Of a stretch of 64,000 nt of DNA, positions 38,193 to 47,235 are shown piece by piece. The notes beneath the pieces were generated by a model. That model saw only the letters and a list, made by a program, of their open reading frames with translations, was not told the DNA's origin and did not search any database. Made by a program: the position numbers and the translations under genes. Source of the DNA: Luteimonas colneyensis (GTDB lineage Bacteria; Pseudomonadota; Gammaproteobacteria; Xanthomonadales; Xanthomonadaceae); the NCBI RefSeq assembly GCF_014836665.1, contig NZ_JACSQJ010000004.1, positions 1-64,000 of the forward strand, read 5' to 3'. Position 1 is the first letter of the stretch, and the number at the start of each line of letters is the position of its first letter.

Positions 38193-39497
38193 TCACGCCG
38201 GGGGCAACTCCGGCGTGATCATGTCCAGGGTCAGCGCGAGCGCGCCGCGCCCTTCCTTCACCAGCCGCAGGCCCTCGGCCACCATTGCGGCGCGCGCGTC
38301 ATCGTCGCCCAGCAGGGCCTCCAGCTCCGCCGCCACCGCGTCCGCGTCCGCGCCGATGCGCAGCGCGCCGGCCTCGTCCATGCGCTGCGCGATGTCGGCG
38401 AAGTTGTGCAGATGCGGCCCGGTCACGACCGGCACGCCCAGCGCCGCCGGCTCGAGCAGGTTGTGCCCGCCCACCGGCTGCAGGCTGCCGCCGACGAAGG
38501 CGACTTCGGCACAGGCGTAGAAATGCACCAGCTCGCCCAGGGTGTCGATCACGAAGACGTCGTCCTCGCCGTCTGGCCACTGCGTCAGCTGGCGCGTGGC
38601 CACCCGCCAGCCGGCCTCGACGCAGGCCTGGGCCACCGGACGGAAGCGCTCCGGATGCCGCGGCGCCCACAGCAGCAGCAGGTCCGGCCAGCGCGCGCGC
38701 AGCCGCCGGTGCATGGCGATGACCGCGGCCTCCTCCTCGGGATGCGTGCTGGCCGCGATCCAGGCCCGGCGGCCGCCGCTGTGGGCGGCGAAGGCGGCCG
38801 CGGTGCGGCGCGCGGCTTCATCGACGCGGATGTCGAACTTCAGGTTGCCCAGCACCGAGACCGCGTCCGGACGCGCGCCCAGCTGCACGAAGCGCCCGGC
38901 GTCGGCCTCCGACTGCGCGGCCACCCGCGTCAGCGTGCGCAGCGCGCGTCCCACCAGCGGACGCAGCGCGCGGTAGCCGCGCAGCGAACGCTCCGACAGC
39001 CGCGCGTTGACCAGGTAGGCCGGCACGCCGTGGTCGCGGCAGCAGAACAGCAGGTTGGGCCAGAGTTCGGTTTCCAGCACCAGCGCCAGCCGCGGGCGGA
39101 CGTGCGCCAGGAAGCGGCGCACCGCACCCGAGAGGTCGTAGGGCAGGTAGACGTGTTCGACGCGCTCGCCCCACAGCGCACGCACGCGCGCCGAGCCGGT
39201 CGGGGTGATGGTGGTGACGAGCAGGCGCAGGTCCGGGCGCAGGTCGAGCAGCGCATTGACCAGCGGCGCCGCGGCGTTGACCTCGCCGACCGAGACCGCG
39301 TGCACCCAGATGCAGCCGTCCAGCGGCGGCGTGCGGTAGGCGGCGTAGCGCTCGCCCCAGCGCTCGAGGTATTCGGCCTGCCTGAAGCCCCGCCAGATCA
39401 GGTGGTAGACGGTGACGGGCACCAGCACGTACAGCACGGCCGAGTACAGGCCGCGCAGCAGGCGTTCGACGGCGCGGTTCCGGGGGGCGGCCTCCAT
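38193..39497 (-). CDS. waaA: 3-deoxy-D-manno-octulosonic acid transferase
   Basis: Adds Kdo to lipid A precursor at the inner-membrane cytoplasmic face. 434 residues with an N-terminal membrane anchor (LLRGLYSAVLYVLVPVTVYH). The GT30 fold shows IWVHAVSVGEVNAAAPLV with its catalytic-region Glu, LVTTITPTGSARV, DLSGAVRRFLAHVRP, ETELWPNLL, and the donor site VAFVGGSLQPVGGHNLLEPA. The ATG at 39497 matches family starts. A TATCCT box lies six bases before it. It converges with tolC and is divergent from the acyltransferase, so LPS genes cluster here. Confidence 0.95.
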   Translation of the reverse strand: MEAAPRNRAVERLLRGLYSAVLYVLVPVTVYHLIWRGFRQAEYLERWGERYAAYRTPPLDGCIWVHAVSVGEVNAAAPLVNALLDLRPDLRLLVTTITPTGSARVRALWGERVEHVYLPYDLSGAVRRFLAHVRPRLALVLETELWPNLLFCCRDHGVPAYLVNARLSERSLRGYRALRPLVGRALRTLTRVAAQSEADAGRFVQLGARPDAVSVLGNLKFDIRVDEAARRTAAAFAAHSGGRRAWIAASTHPEEEAAVIAMHRRLRARWPDLLLLWAPRHPERFRPVAQACVEAGWRVATRQLTQWPDGEDDVFVIDTLGELVHFYACAEVAFVGGSLQPVGGHNLLEPAALGVPVVTGPHLHNFADIAQRMDEAGALRIGADADAVAAELEALLGDDDARAAMVAEGLRLVKEGRGALALTLDMITPELPPA

Positions 39498-39565
39498 GCG
39501 GCAAGGATAGCGAAGCCGTCGCGGCAGCGGGCGGGCGTGCGGGCGGGTCCCGGTAGAATCGACGC

Positions 39566-40471
39566 ATGACCGCGAACGTCGACAGGCCACCGCTGGGCCC
39601 ACGGCACTGGCCGACCTGGATCGGGATCGGCGCGATGGCGCTGCTGGCACGCATCCCGTGGCCGCTGCAGCGCGTGCTCGGCCGCGCGCTCGGGCGCCTG
39701 CTGCAGCGCGTGCTGCCGGCGCGCCGCCGGGTGGCCGCGCGCAACCTCGAACTCTGCTTCCCGGACCTCGACGCCGCCGCGCGCGACGCGCTGCTGCGCG
39801 AACACTTCGCCGCGATCGGCGTCGGCCTGTTCGAGTTCGCGCGCGCCTGGTGGGGCTCGATCGCCCCGCTGCGCGAAGGCCTGGTGGTGGAAGGCCTCGA
39901 GCACATGGAGGCCGCACGCGCCGATGGCCGCGGCGTGATCGTGGTCAGCGGCCACTTCACCACCCTCGAAGCCTGCGGCCGGCTGATGTGCGACCACGTG
40001 CCGCTGGCCGGCATGTACCGTCCGCACGCGCAGCCGGCGATGGAGTGGGCGGTGCGCCGCGGGCGCCTGCGCTATGCCGCGGCGATGTTCCCCAAGCAGG
40101 ACCTGCGCGGCTCCGTGCGCCACCTCAAGCGGGGCGGCCTGCTGTGGTACGCACCCGACCAGGATCCCAGCCGCGGCGACAGCGTGTTCGTGCCGTTCTT
40201 CGGCCAGCCCGCGCACAGCCTGACCTCGACCCACCAGCTGGCGCGGATGTCCGGCGCGGCCGTCATGTTCTTCCAGCACGCACGGCGCGCCGACGGCGGC
40301 TACTCGCTGAAGCTGTTCCCGGCGAGCGAGGGCTATCCCTCGCGCGATGCCACGGCCGACACCGCCGAGGTCATGGCCGCGATCGAGACGATGGCGCGCG
40401 CGGCGCCGGAGCAGTACCTCTGGATCCACCGCCGCTTCAAGCGCCAGCCCGACGGCAGCTCCGCCTACTGA
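39566..40471 (+). CDS. Lipid A-type lysophospholipid acyltransferase (LpxL/HtrB family)
   Basis: 301 residues. N-terminal hydrophobic helix (IGIGAMALLARIPWP), then RVAARNLELCFPDLDAAARD. The catalytic H-x4-E motif is in SGHFTTLEACG. YRPHAQPAMEW, KRGGLLWYAPDQDPSRGDSVFVPFFG and the late LWIHRRFKRQPDG are further family marks. It should add a secondary acyl chain to Kdo2-lipid IVA; whether it is the lauroyl (LpxL) or another chain-specific enzyme is not visible. TAGAAT ends six bases before the ATG, so the transcript is probably leaderless. Its stop overlaps the convergent ligase gene by seven bases. Confidence 0.88.
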   Translation: MTANVDRPPLGPRHWPTWIGIGAMALLARIPWPLQRVLGRALGRLLQRVLPARRRVAARNLELCFPDLDAAARDALLREHFAAIGVGLFEFARAWWGSIAPLREGLVVEGLEHMEAARADGRGVIVVSGHFTTLEACGRLMCDHVPLAGMYRPHAQPAMEWAVRRGRLRYAAAMFPKQDLRGSVRHLKRGGLLWYAPDQDPSRGDSVFVPFFGQPAHSLTSTHQLARMSGAAVMFFQHARRADGGYSLKLFPASEGYPSRDATADTAEVMAAIETMARAAPEQYLWIHRRFKRQPDGSSAY

Positions 40472-41823
40472 GCAGCCGGCGCCGCATCGGCACGGTCCGC
40501 CGGCGCCTGCCCCGCGCGCGCCAGCAGGCTGCCCGCGTACAGCGCCGCCAGCATCAGGGTCAGCGCGCCCCAGAAGGTGGAATACGACGCAAGGTGGGTA
40601 TTGAGCGGGAATACCGTCACCAGCAGCGCGAGCATCGCCGGCCGCGCGCGTTCGCGGGCGGCCTTGCCCGCATAGCGCCAGGCGCGTACGGCCAACGCCA
40701 CGCCGGACAGCCACAGCAGCAGGCCCAGGACGCCGGTTTCGCTCAGCACCTCGAGCACGATCTGGTGCGCGTGCAGCGCCGGGCCGTCGCCCCAGGCCGC
40801 CATCGTGCCGGGATCCGGATCGCAGGCGGGGAACGCTTCGCGGAAGCCGCGCGCGCCCACGCCATTGACCGGATGCTCGCGCACCATGCACAGCGCCGCG
40901 CCCCAGATCCGCGCGCGCCCCGACAGCGCGGCGTCGACGCCGGTGGCGCTGGCCTGGAAGGCCTGGGTGGTGCGCTCGAAGCGCGTGCGCACTTCGGGCG
41001 ACATGATGGCGATCGCCATCGTCACCACCGCCCCGGCCGCGAACACCGCCAGCAGCCGCCGCCAGCCGAGCAGGCGCCAGCCCGACAGCAGCAGCACCAG
41101 GCCGTAGGTCAGCCACGAGGCGCGCGAGCCGGCGAACACGATCACCACGCCGATCGCGGCCGCGGCGACCACCCAGCCGGCCGTGCGCCAGCGCCGCCCG
41201 GCCGCGTAGAGCGCGAACGGCGACAGGCTCGCCAGCACCACGCCGAGCTTCAGGTTGCAGGGCCCCAGCACGCCGCCGAGGCGGTCGGCCTGCGCGACTT
41301 CGCCGAGGTCGCACATCGGCCGGTCGCTGATGGCCTGCTTGATGGCGTCGATGCCCCGGAACAGCGGGCTGGTGTCGAGCACCACTTCGACCAGGGCGTC
41401 CAGCGTCCACAGGCCGATGATCACCGCCAGCCCGGTGAAGGTCAGCCGCCGTCCGCGGTCATCGGCGACGGCGATCGCCACCAGCCAGAGGAAGGGGAGG
41501 TAGCGCAGGTCGACCGCGGCCTCGCGCAGCGCGCGTCCCGGGTCGACCGATCCGACCGACGACAGCAGCTCCGGCAGCCAGTAGGCGAAGAACAGCACGC
41601 TGGTGAGCGCCCAGGCCGGGCCGCTGAGCAGCTGCGCGCCGCCGCGGAAGCGGCTGCCGACGAGCTTGATGATCGCCGCGAGCGCCCCGAGCACCACGAT
41701 GCCCTCGGCGTAACCGGGCGCGGGCCACAGCGCGACGAAGGCCAGCACCCAGTACGGGGCCCAGCGCCAGCCGGTGGCGATGCTCCCGTTGGCGGGAAGG
41801 GCGGCGTCAGCGGAGTTCGTCAT
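40465..41823 (-). CDS. O-antigen ligase/polymerase family membrane protein
   Basis: 452 residues with about 11 membrane helices and one large periplasmic loop, the Wzy_C (WaaL-like) layout. The loop-proximal motifs AGSRASWLTYGLVLLLSG and SGRARIWGAALCMVREHPVNGVGARGF (with conserved Arg and the HPVxGxG pattern) are typical, followed by ALHAHQIVLEVLSETGVLGL. It probably transfers or polymerises O-antigen or another glycan on the undecaprenyl carrier in the periplasm. It is coupled to the upstream glycosyltransferase gene by a 17-base overlap. The acceptor cannot be told from sequence. Confidence 0.85.
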   Translation of the reverse strand: MTNSADAALPANGSIATGWRWAPYWVLAFVALWPAPGYAEGIVVLGALAAIIKLVGSRFRGGAQLLSGPAWALTSVLFFAYWLPELLSSVGSVDPGRALREAAVDLRYLPFLWLVAIAVADDRGRRLTFTGLAVIIGLWTLDALVEVVLDTSPLFRGIDAIKQAISDRPMCDLGEVAQADRLGGVLGPCNLKLGVVLASLSPFALYAAGRRWRTAGWVVAAAAIGVVIVFAGSRASWLTYGLVLLLSGWRLLGWRRLLAVFAAGAVVTMAIAIMSPEVRTRFERTTQAFQASATGVDAALSGRARIWGAALCMVREHPVNGVGARGFREAFPACDPDPGTMAAWGDGPALHAHQIVLEVLSETGVLGLLLWLSGVALAVRAWRYAGKAARERARPAMLALLVTVFPLNTHLASYSTFWGALTLMLAALYAGSLLARAGQAPADRADAAPAAQ

Positions 41824-42934
41824 AGACCGAAAGCGTGGCGTCCTGCATGGACCGGAGCGTGTAGCGGAGGGGCAGCGCTGGAATCGTAGCCGCTGCGGCG
41901 GCGCCGCGCGCGAGCAATGCCTGCGCGCCGGTGCGCAGCGCCCGCGCGTCGAATGCGGGGATGGCGCCGGCCGGCTGCAGTTCGCGCAGCAGTTCGCCCA
42001 CGCCGCCGTGGTCCCAGCCCAGCACCGGTCGACCGCTGGAGAGCGCCTCGACCACGGTGCGGCCGAAGGCCTCGGGCTTGCGCGAAAGCTGCAGCACCAG
42101 GTCGCTGGCGGCGTAGGCCGCCGCGATGGCGGCGGTGGGCGGCGTGATCGCCACCGCGTCCGCGATTCCGAGTTCGCGCGCCTGCGCCTCGAGTTCCGCG
42201 ACGTAGGCCGCGCGCGCGGGATCGCGGGCGCCGGGCATCCACAGGCGGGCATCGAGGCCGTCGGCGCGCAGCGCGGCCAGCAGGCCCAGCGCGTCGGCAT
42301 GGCCCTTGAGTCGGGTGCCGCGGCCCGGCAGCAGCAGCACGGGGCCGTCTCCGCCCAGCCGCGGATCCGCGGCGGCGGCCGCGGCCCGGGCGATGCGATC
42401 GGGCAGCGGCGCCCTCGGGAACGCCGCCGGATCGATGCCGCGCGGGATCACGCGCAGGCGCGCCGGTTCGGTCCGCGGGTAATGGCGCAGGACGTAGTCG
42501 CGCACGGTGTCGGACACGCAGACCACGCGCTCGCCGCGGACCATGACCTGGCTGTAGCGCGAGGGCGAGTTGAGGCCGTGCACGGTGGTGACGAAGCGCG
42601 GGCGCGCGGCGGCGGGCAGGCCGCGCAGCGCGCGCCAGCCGATCCACGCCGGCAGGCGCGAGCGCGCGTGCACGATGTCGACGCCCTGCTCCGCGATCAG
42701 CCGCCGCAGCGGGCGCACCAGGCCGAGGGTGGTGACGGACTTGCGGCCGATGTCGAGCGCGACGTGCTCGGCGCCGGTCTCCAGCAGCGCGGGCAGCAGC
42801 CGGCCGCCGGCGGACGCCACCAGCGCGCGATGCCCGGCGGCGCCCAGGGCCGCGGACACTTCCAGTGTGGAACGTTCGACGCCGCCCGACTCCAGGGCCG
42901 GAAGCAGCTGCAGGACGGTCAGCGGCCGGGGCAC
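41807..42934 (-). CDS. GT4-family glycosyltransferase
   Basis: 375 residues, GT-B fold. N-terminal LLPALESGGVERSTLEVSAAL is the acceptor-side Gly-rich loop. The donor half holds LLLPGRGTRLKGHADAL and the EX7E motif in EAFGRTVVEALSSGRPVLG followed by WDHGGVGELL. It transfers a sugar from a nucleotide donor, probably during LPS core or O-antigen assembly, given waaA, the acyltransferase and the ligase next door. The overlapping arrangement with the ligase gene means they are one operon. Sugar and linkage are unknown. Confidence 0.88.
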   Translation of the reverse strand: MPRPLTVLQLLPALESGGVERSTLEVSAALGAAGHRALVASAGGRLLPALLETGAEHVALDIGRKSVTTLGLVRPLRRLIAEQGVDIVHARSRLPAWIGWRALRGLPAAARPRFVTTVHGLNSPSRYSQVMVRGERVVCVSDTVRDYVLRHYPRTEPARLRVIPRGIDPAAFPRAPLPDRIARAAAAAADPRLGGDGPVLLLPGRGTRLKGHADALGLLAALRADGLDARLWMPGARDPARAAYVAELEAQARELGIADAVAITPPTAAIAAAYAASDLVLQLSRKPEAFGRTVVEALSSGRPVLGWDHGGVGELLRELQPAGAIPAFDARALRTGAQALLARGAAAAATIPALPLRYTLRSMQDATLSVYDELR

Positions 42935-42959
42935 GTGCCGGCGGCGCGCGCGGCCGCGC

Positions 42960-43154
42960 TCAGTCGACCAGGACGAAGTGGCTGCCGCAGTACGGGCAAT
43001 CGGACTGGCCGCCCTCGCTCTCGATCGGCAGGTAGACGCGCGGGTGCGAGTTCCACAGCGCCATCGACGGCAGCGGGCAGCTCAGCGGCAGGTCGGCGCG
43101 GCGCACCTCGTACTGCTTCAGGGCGTTGGCGGGCTGCGGCTGGGCGGTGGACAT
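42960..43154 (-). CDS. zf-CHCC zinc-finger protein
   Basis: 64 residues of the zf-CHCC family, related to the small zinc subunit of mitochondrial complex I (NDUFS6). The zinc ligands are Cys and His spaced across LPLSCPLPSMALWNSHPRVYL and CPYCGSHFVL. In bacteria it is a free-standing protein of unknown role. It is too short for other assignments. It lies 25 bases upstream of the glycosyltransferase start on the same strand and may share its transcript. Confidence 0.88.
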   Translation of the reverse strand: MSTAQPQPANALKQYEVRRADLPLSCPLPSMALWNSHPRVYLPIESEGGQSDCPYCGSHFVLVD

Positions 43155-43231
43155 CGTGCGTAACCAGGGCTGCGGGGACCGGGACAGTTTAGCCTGCCGC
43201 GGCGCTGCCGGCCCGGATCAGGCCGACCGGG

Positions 43232-44062
43232 TCAGGCCGGCAGGGTCAGGAGCAGGAGACTCGCGGCATCGGGGCCGCACGCGGCGACCGACACCGGCGC
43301 GGCGGCGTCGCCTGCCAGCCAGCCGACGCCGTCGCCGGCGGCCAGCGGCATGCCGGATGCGGTGGCCGCCAGCGCGACCGCTTCGCCCTCGAGCACCTCC
43401 AGCCAGCAGCGGCCGGCCCCGACCGGCGCGAGCTGCAGGCGCGAGCCGGGTTCGAGCCGGGCCGCCAGCAGCCGCGCACGCTGGCGCAGCGGCAGCGGGT
43501 CGCCATCGTCCGCGGGTACGGCCGGGTCTTCCGGCATGATCCTGGCGGCCGCCGCGGCCCCATCCGCGAGCAGCGCCCAGCCTTTCCCGGCACTGGCACC
43601 GGCACCGGGTTCGACCTCCACGCCGCCGCCCCGACGGCTCGCCACCGCAGGCGGCGCATTGACGCGGTCCGGCTGCAGCCAGAACTCCACCAGGCGCAGG
43701 GGCGCGGTGGCCGAGGCATTGGCCAGCCTGGCGCCGAGGCCGTGTCCCGCGCCGATCCACAGCAGGCCGCCGGCATCAACGCGGTGGCGCCCGGGATCGC
43801 CGCAGTCGGCGTCGAGCGAGCCCGAGGTCACCAGCAGCAAGCGCTCCATGTTCGCGACCCGGCCTTCGTCGCGCACCGCGCCTGGTGCCCAGTCCTGGCG
43901 CGACAGCACGCGCAGCGCGCCCCAGCCCATCCACGCGCGGTCGATCGCACCGCCGCGCGAGAAGGCTTCGACGGCGACGATGCCGCCGCCGGCGGACCGT
44001 GCGCGTGTGGCGGCCGGCCGCAGGCGCGGCCCGTCCGGATCCACCTGGCCGTCCACGCTCAT
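43232..44062 (-). CDS. Pirin-like cupin protein lacking metal ligands
   Basis: 276 residues resembling pirin/YhaK bicupins: [20 protein letters not shown] in the N-terminal cupin, [30 protein letters not shown], then [11 protein letters not shown] and a second cupin ([20 protein letters not shown]). In true pirins, three His and one Glu (in an HPHxDxE-type segment) bind iron. Here the segment reads [16 protein letters not shown], so the metal site appears lost. Quercetinase-type activity is therefore unlikely. It overlaps the upstream nitroreductase stop by four bases, so the two are coupled. Confidence 0.65.
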   Translation of the reverse strand: MSVDGQVDPDGPRLRPAATRARSAGGGIVAVEAFSRGGAIDRAWMGWGALRVLSRQDWAPGAVRDEGRVANMERLLLVTSGSLDADCGDPGRHRVDAGGLLWIGAGHGLGARLANASATAPLRLVEFWLQPDRVNAPPAVASRRGGGVEVEPGAGASAGKGWALLADGAAAAARIMPEDPAVPADDGDPLPLRQRARLLAARLEPGSRLQLAPVGAGRCWLEVLEGEAVALAATASGMPLAAGDGVGWLAGDAAAPVSVAACGPDAASLLLLTLPA

Positions 44063-44649
44063 TCGATGCGCGCGGCCTCGTCGAACGACAGCCGCGGCGA
44101 GCGCGGGAACAGCTGCGCCGGGTCGCCGTGGCCGAGGTTGACCAGGATGTTGGAGCGGATCGAGGTGCCGGCGAAGAAGGCGGCGTCCACCATCGCATTG
44201 TCGAAGCCGCTCATCGGCCCGCAGTCCAGGCCCAGCGCGCGCGCGGCCAGGATCAGGTAGGCGCCCTGCATGCTCGAGCCGCGCAGACCCACGCGCTCCA
44301 GGCGCGCCTGGTCCGAACCGGCGAACCAGGAGCGCGCGTCGGTGTGCGGGAACAGCACCGGCAGCTTGTCGTAGAAGGCCAGGTCATGGCCGACGATCAC
44401 CGTCACCGGCGCGGCCAGGGTCTTGTCGCGGTTGCCGTCGCTCAGCGCCGGCGCCAGCCTGGCCTTGGCTTCGGGCGAACGCACGAACACGAAGCGGGCC
44501 GGGCAGGCATTGGCCTCGGTGGGGCCGAACTTCAGCAGGTCGTACAGGGCGCGCAGGGTGGCGTCGTCGACCTCGCCACCGATGGCGTTGTGGGTGCGGG
44601 CTTCGCGGAACAGGCGGGCGAGCGTGGCGTCGGGCAGCGCTTCGGGCAT
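44059..44649 (-). CDS. Nitroreductase family protein, RutE/HadB-like
   Basis: 196 residues of the FMN-dependent malonic semialdehyde reductase branch. Seen: [19 protein letters not shown], the [18 protein letters not shown] loop that contacts [27 protein letters not shown], and ILVNLGHGD. It reduces small aldehydes or nitro/quinone compounds with NAD(P)H. No pyrimidine-degradation genes lie nearby, so a general detoxification role is more likely than the Rut pathway. It is followed by the pirin-like gene in one operon and is divergent from the ELM1-like gene. Confidence 0.85.
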   Translation of the reverse strand: MPEALPDATLARLFREARTHNAIGGEVDDATLRALYDLLKFGPTEANACPARFVFVRSPEAKARLAPALSDGNRDKTLAAPVTVIVGHDLAFYDKLPVLFPHTDARSWFAGSDQARLERVGLRGSSMQGAYLILAARALGLDCGPMSGFDNAMVDAAFFAGTSIRSNILVNLGHGDPAQLFPRSPRLSFDEAARIE

Positions 44650-44729
44650 CGGGATCCTCGTGGTTCGGTGCAGGCAGGACACCAGTGTAGAGTCCCGGCG
44701 GAGATTCCACCCGCCCACGGCCAGCACGC

Positions 44730-45725
44730 ATGGTGTCGACTCCCGCAGATGGCGACGCGCCAAGCACGCTGGCGCTGAGCGATGGCCGCGCCGGCAACGC
44801 GCGCCAGGCGCTGGCGCTCGCGCGCGCACTGGCGCCGTTTGCCGACGAACACGTGCTCGTGCCGAAGGCACCGTGGCGGTGGCTGGCGCCGCGCCGGTGT
44901 CCGGGCGACGCCCATGCCTTCGGCCCGGGATTCACGAGCCTGCTGTCCGCGCCGCCGGCGCTCGCGGTCGGCTGCGGACGCCAGGCCGCCCTGGCCACGC
45001 GGCTGCTGCGCGGGCGCGGCACGCGCGTGGTGCAGGTGCTGGATCCGCGACTGCCGGCGCGGCACTGGGACATCGTCGTCGCGCCGGAGCACGACGGCCT
45101 CGCCGGCGACAACGTGATCACGCTTGCCGGCAGCCTGCATCCGGTCGACGACGCGTGGCTGCATCGCGCGCGGGACGAGGCTCCGGAGTTCGCCGCGCTG
45201 CCGTCGCCGCGGATCGCGGTGCTGGTGGGCGGCCCGAGCGGCCGCGCCGGTTTCGAGGTCGCGGATTTCGATGCGCTGATGGCCGACGTCGCCGCCATGG
45301 CCGCGCGCGAGGGCGGCAGCCTGATGCTGGTGGCCTCGCGGCGCACGCCGGACGCCGTGCGGGCGGCGCTGCGCACCTGGGCGGCGCCCGGCGTGCCGGT
45401 GCGCGCATGGGCGGGCACCGGCGACGGCCACAACCCCTATGCCGGCATGCTGGCCTGGGCCGACCGCATCGCCTGCACCGCGGACTCGGTCAACATGCTG
45501 TCCGAGGCCTGCGCCACGCGCGCACCGGTCTTCGTACATCGGCCCGAGGCGATGCGCGGCCGCCCGCGCCGCTTCGTCGACGCACTGCTGGCGCGCGGCC
45601 GCGTGCGTCCGCTGGAGGCCGGCGCCGCACCGTTCGACGCCGTGCCCCTGCGCGAGACCGCGCGCGTGGCCGCCGAAGTCCGCCGCCGCCTCGCTGCGTC
45701 GCGGGGGCAGGTCGGCACGCCCTGA
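44730..45725 (+). CDS. ELM1-like (mitochondrial fission ELM1 family) protein
   Basis: 331 residues, matching the DUF1022/ELM1 family found in plants and many proteobacteria. The fold resembles a nucleotide-sugar transferase: [19 protein letters not shown] at the start, [34 protein letters not shown], and [27 protein letters not shown] near the C-terminus. The bacterial function is unknown; a glycosyltransferase-like role in the envelope has been suggested by fold only. A TAGAGT box lies ~40 bases upstream. The ATG at 44730 is kept since the homology begins soon after. Confidence 0.82.
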   Translation: MVSTPADGDAPSTLALSDGRAGNARQALALARALAPFADEHVLVPKAPWRWLAPRRCPGDAHAFGPGFTSLLSAPPALAVGCGRQAALATRLLRGRGTRVVQVLDPRLPARHWDIVVAPEHDGLAGDNVITLAGSLHPVDDAWLHRARDEAPEFAALPSPRIAVLVGGPSGRAGFEVADFDALMADVAAMAAREGGSLMLVASRRTPDAVRAALRTWAAPGVPVRAWAGTGDGHNPYAGMLAWADRIACTADSVNMLSEACATRAPVFVHRPEAMRGRPRRFVDALLARGRVRPLEAGAAPFDAVPLRETARVAAEVRRRLAASRGQVGTP

Positions 45726-45765
45726 TTGGCCTATGCTCGCGGCAACGCGTCCCCGGGGAACCGTC

Positions 45766-46251
45766 ATGGCAGCACAGGCCCGCTCCGACCGTCCGATCGA
45801 CCGCTGGTTCGCCAGCTATTCCGACGACCACCGCAACCCGACCAACCAGGCCATCCATGTGGTGGCGGTGCCTGCGATCCTGTGGAGCGTCATCGCCCTG
45901 CTGTGGTGCATCCCGGCGCCGGGCACGCTGTTCAGGCCGGGCATCTGGGCGGCGCTGCCGATGTTCGCGGCGTGGCTGTTCTACCAGCGCGGCTCGCGCG
46001 TGCTCGGCACCGGCATGCTGCTGGTGTTCGCGGCGCTGTCGGCGCTGACCTGGTGGCTGTTCGAAGCGCTCGGCCGCGGCGGCCTGCTGAAGCTCGCCGT
46101 CGCGGTGTTCGTCCTCGCCTGGATCGCACAATTCGTCGGCCACAAGCTCGAAGGCCGAAAGCCCAGCTTCCTCACCGACCTCGTCTACCTGCTGATCGGC
46201 CCCGCCTGGGTGCTGGCCAAGCTCTACCGCCGGATCGGCGTGCGCTGGTAG
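45766..46251 (+). CDS. Mpo1-like (DUF962) membrane protein
   Basis: 161 residues with four hydrophobic segments. The N-terminal motif WFASYSDDHRNPTNQAIHVVAVP and the later FVGHKLEGRKPSFLTDLVYLLIGP are the two His-containing signatures of the Mpo1-like family; the yeast member is an Fe2+-dependent dioxygenase of 2-hydroxy fatty acids. The conserved His residues fit an iron site, so a lipid alpha-oxidation role is plausible but not shown in bacteria. The ATG at 45766 is chosen over longer frames, since homology starts within ten residues. Confidence 0.85.
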   Translation: MAAQARSDRPIDRWFASYSDDHRNPTNQAIHVVAVPAILWSVIALLWCIPAPGTLFRPGIWAALPMFAAWLFYQRGSRVLGTGMLLVFAALSALTWWLFEALGRGGLLKLAVAVFVLAWIAQFVGHKLEGRKPSFLTDLVYLLIGPAWVLAKLYRRIGVRW

Positions 46252-46335
46252 CACGGCCGCGCCTGCAACGCAGCATCACGGCAGGGATGCGCCCGCGCGG
46301 CTCCACACCACGGCGCCGGCGGGCGACAATGCGGC

Positions 46336-47223
46336 ATGTCGCCCCGTGACCTCTTCCTGATCCTCGCCGTATGCATGGCCTGGGCGGGGAACTTCCTGTT
46401 CTCCGCCTACGCCCTGCTCGAGATCCCGGCCTTCCTGTATACGGCGCTGCGCATGGCGATCGTGGCGCTGGTGCTGGTCCCCTTCCTCAAGCCGGTGCGC
46501 CGGGACCAGTGGCCGCGCTTCCTCGCGGTGGCGCTGTGCATGAACGTGCTGCATTTCGGCCTCAGCTTCTGGGCGCTGCGGCTGGCGGGCGAACTGTCCG
46601 CAGTCGCGGTGGTCATGCAGAGCTACGTGCCGATGTCGGCGCTGCTCGCCTGGGTGGTGCTCGGCGAGCGCTTCGCATGGCGCACCGGCACCGCGATCGC
46701 GGCGAGCTTCCTCGGCGTGCTGGTGATCGGGTTCGACCCGTCGATCGTCGACAGGCCGGCGGCGATGCTGGCGATGCTCGCCTCGGCCGCGTTCCTGGCG
46801 CTGGGCACGGTGATGATGCGGCGCCTCGGCGGGATCGGGCTGGCCACCCAGCAGGGCTGGAGCGCGCTGATCGCGGTGCTGCCGCTGCTGGCGATCAGCC
46901 TCGCCTTCGAGCCCGGCTCGCTGGCCGCGCTGGCCGATGCCAGCCCGCGCGCCTGGATCGGCGTGTGCTACTCGGCGCTGGTCGCCTCGCTGCTCGGCCA
47001 CGGCGTGTACTTCCTGCTGCTGCAGCGCCACCCCGTGGCCCAGCTGACGCCGTGGCTGCTGCTGACGCCGCTGCTGGCGGTGGCGCTGGGCATCGTGTTC
47101 TGGGGCGACGAGCCCGGTCCGCAGCTGTGGATCGGCGGCGCGCTGGTGCTGGGCGGCGTGGCCACGATCGCGCTGCGCGCGATGGCCAAGGCGCGCCCAC
47201 TGCCTCCCGCGCGCGACATCTGA
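46336..47223 (+). CDS. EamA/DMT-family transporter
   Basis: 295 residues with ten predicted helices in two EamA repeats (FLILAVCMAWAGNFLFSAYA; then AAMLAMLASAAFLALGTVMM). These inner-membrane proteins export metabolites such as amino acids or take up small solutes; substrates cannot be predicted. Repeat one ends with LAWVVLGERFAWRTGTAIAA, repeat two with LGIVFWGDEPGPQLWIGGAL, the typical E/D-x-P-x2 motif. GACAAT (46325-46330) is five bases before the ATG, so it may be translated from a leaderless mRNA. It converges with the SDR gene. Confidence 0.9.
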   Translation: MSPRDLFLILAVCMAWAGNFLFSAYALLEIPAFLYTALRMAIVALVLVPFLKPVRRDQWPRFLAVALCMNVLHFGLSFWALRLAGELSAVAVVMQSYVPMSALLAWVVLGERFAWRTGTAIAASFLGVLVIGFDPSIVDRPAAMLAMLASAAFLALGTVMMRRLGGIGLATQQGWSALIAVLPLLAISLAFEPGSLAALADASPRAWIGVCYSALVASLLGHGVYFLLLQRHPVAQLTPWLLLTPLLAVALGIVFWGDEPGPQLWIGGALVLGGVATIALRAMAKARPLPPARDI

Positions 47224-47235
47224 CCGCGGGCGTGC

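Noticed and set aside
43232..44649. Rut pyrimidine-degradation operon, suggested by the RutE-like nitroreductase
   Set aside because: No other rut genes are present; the partner is a degenerate pirin.
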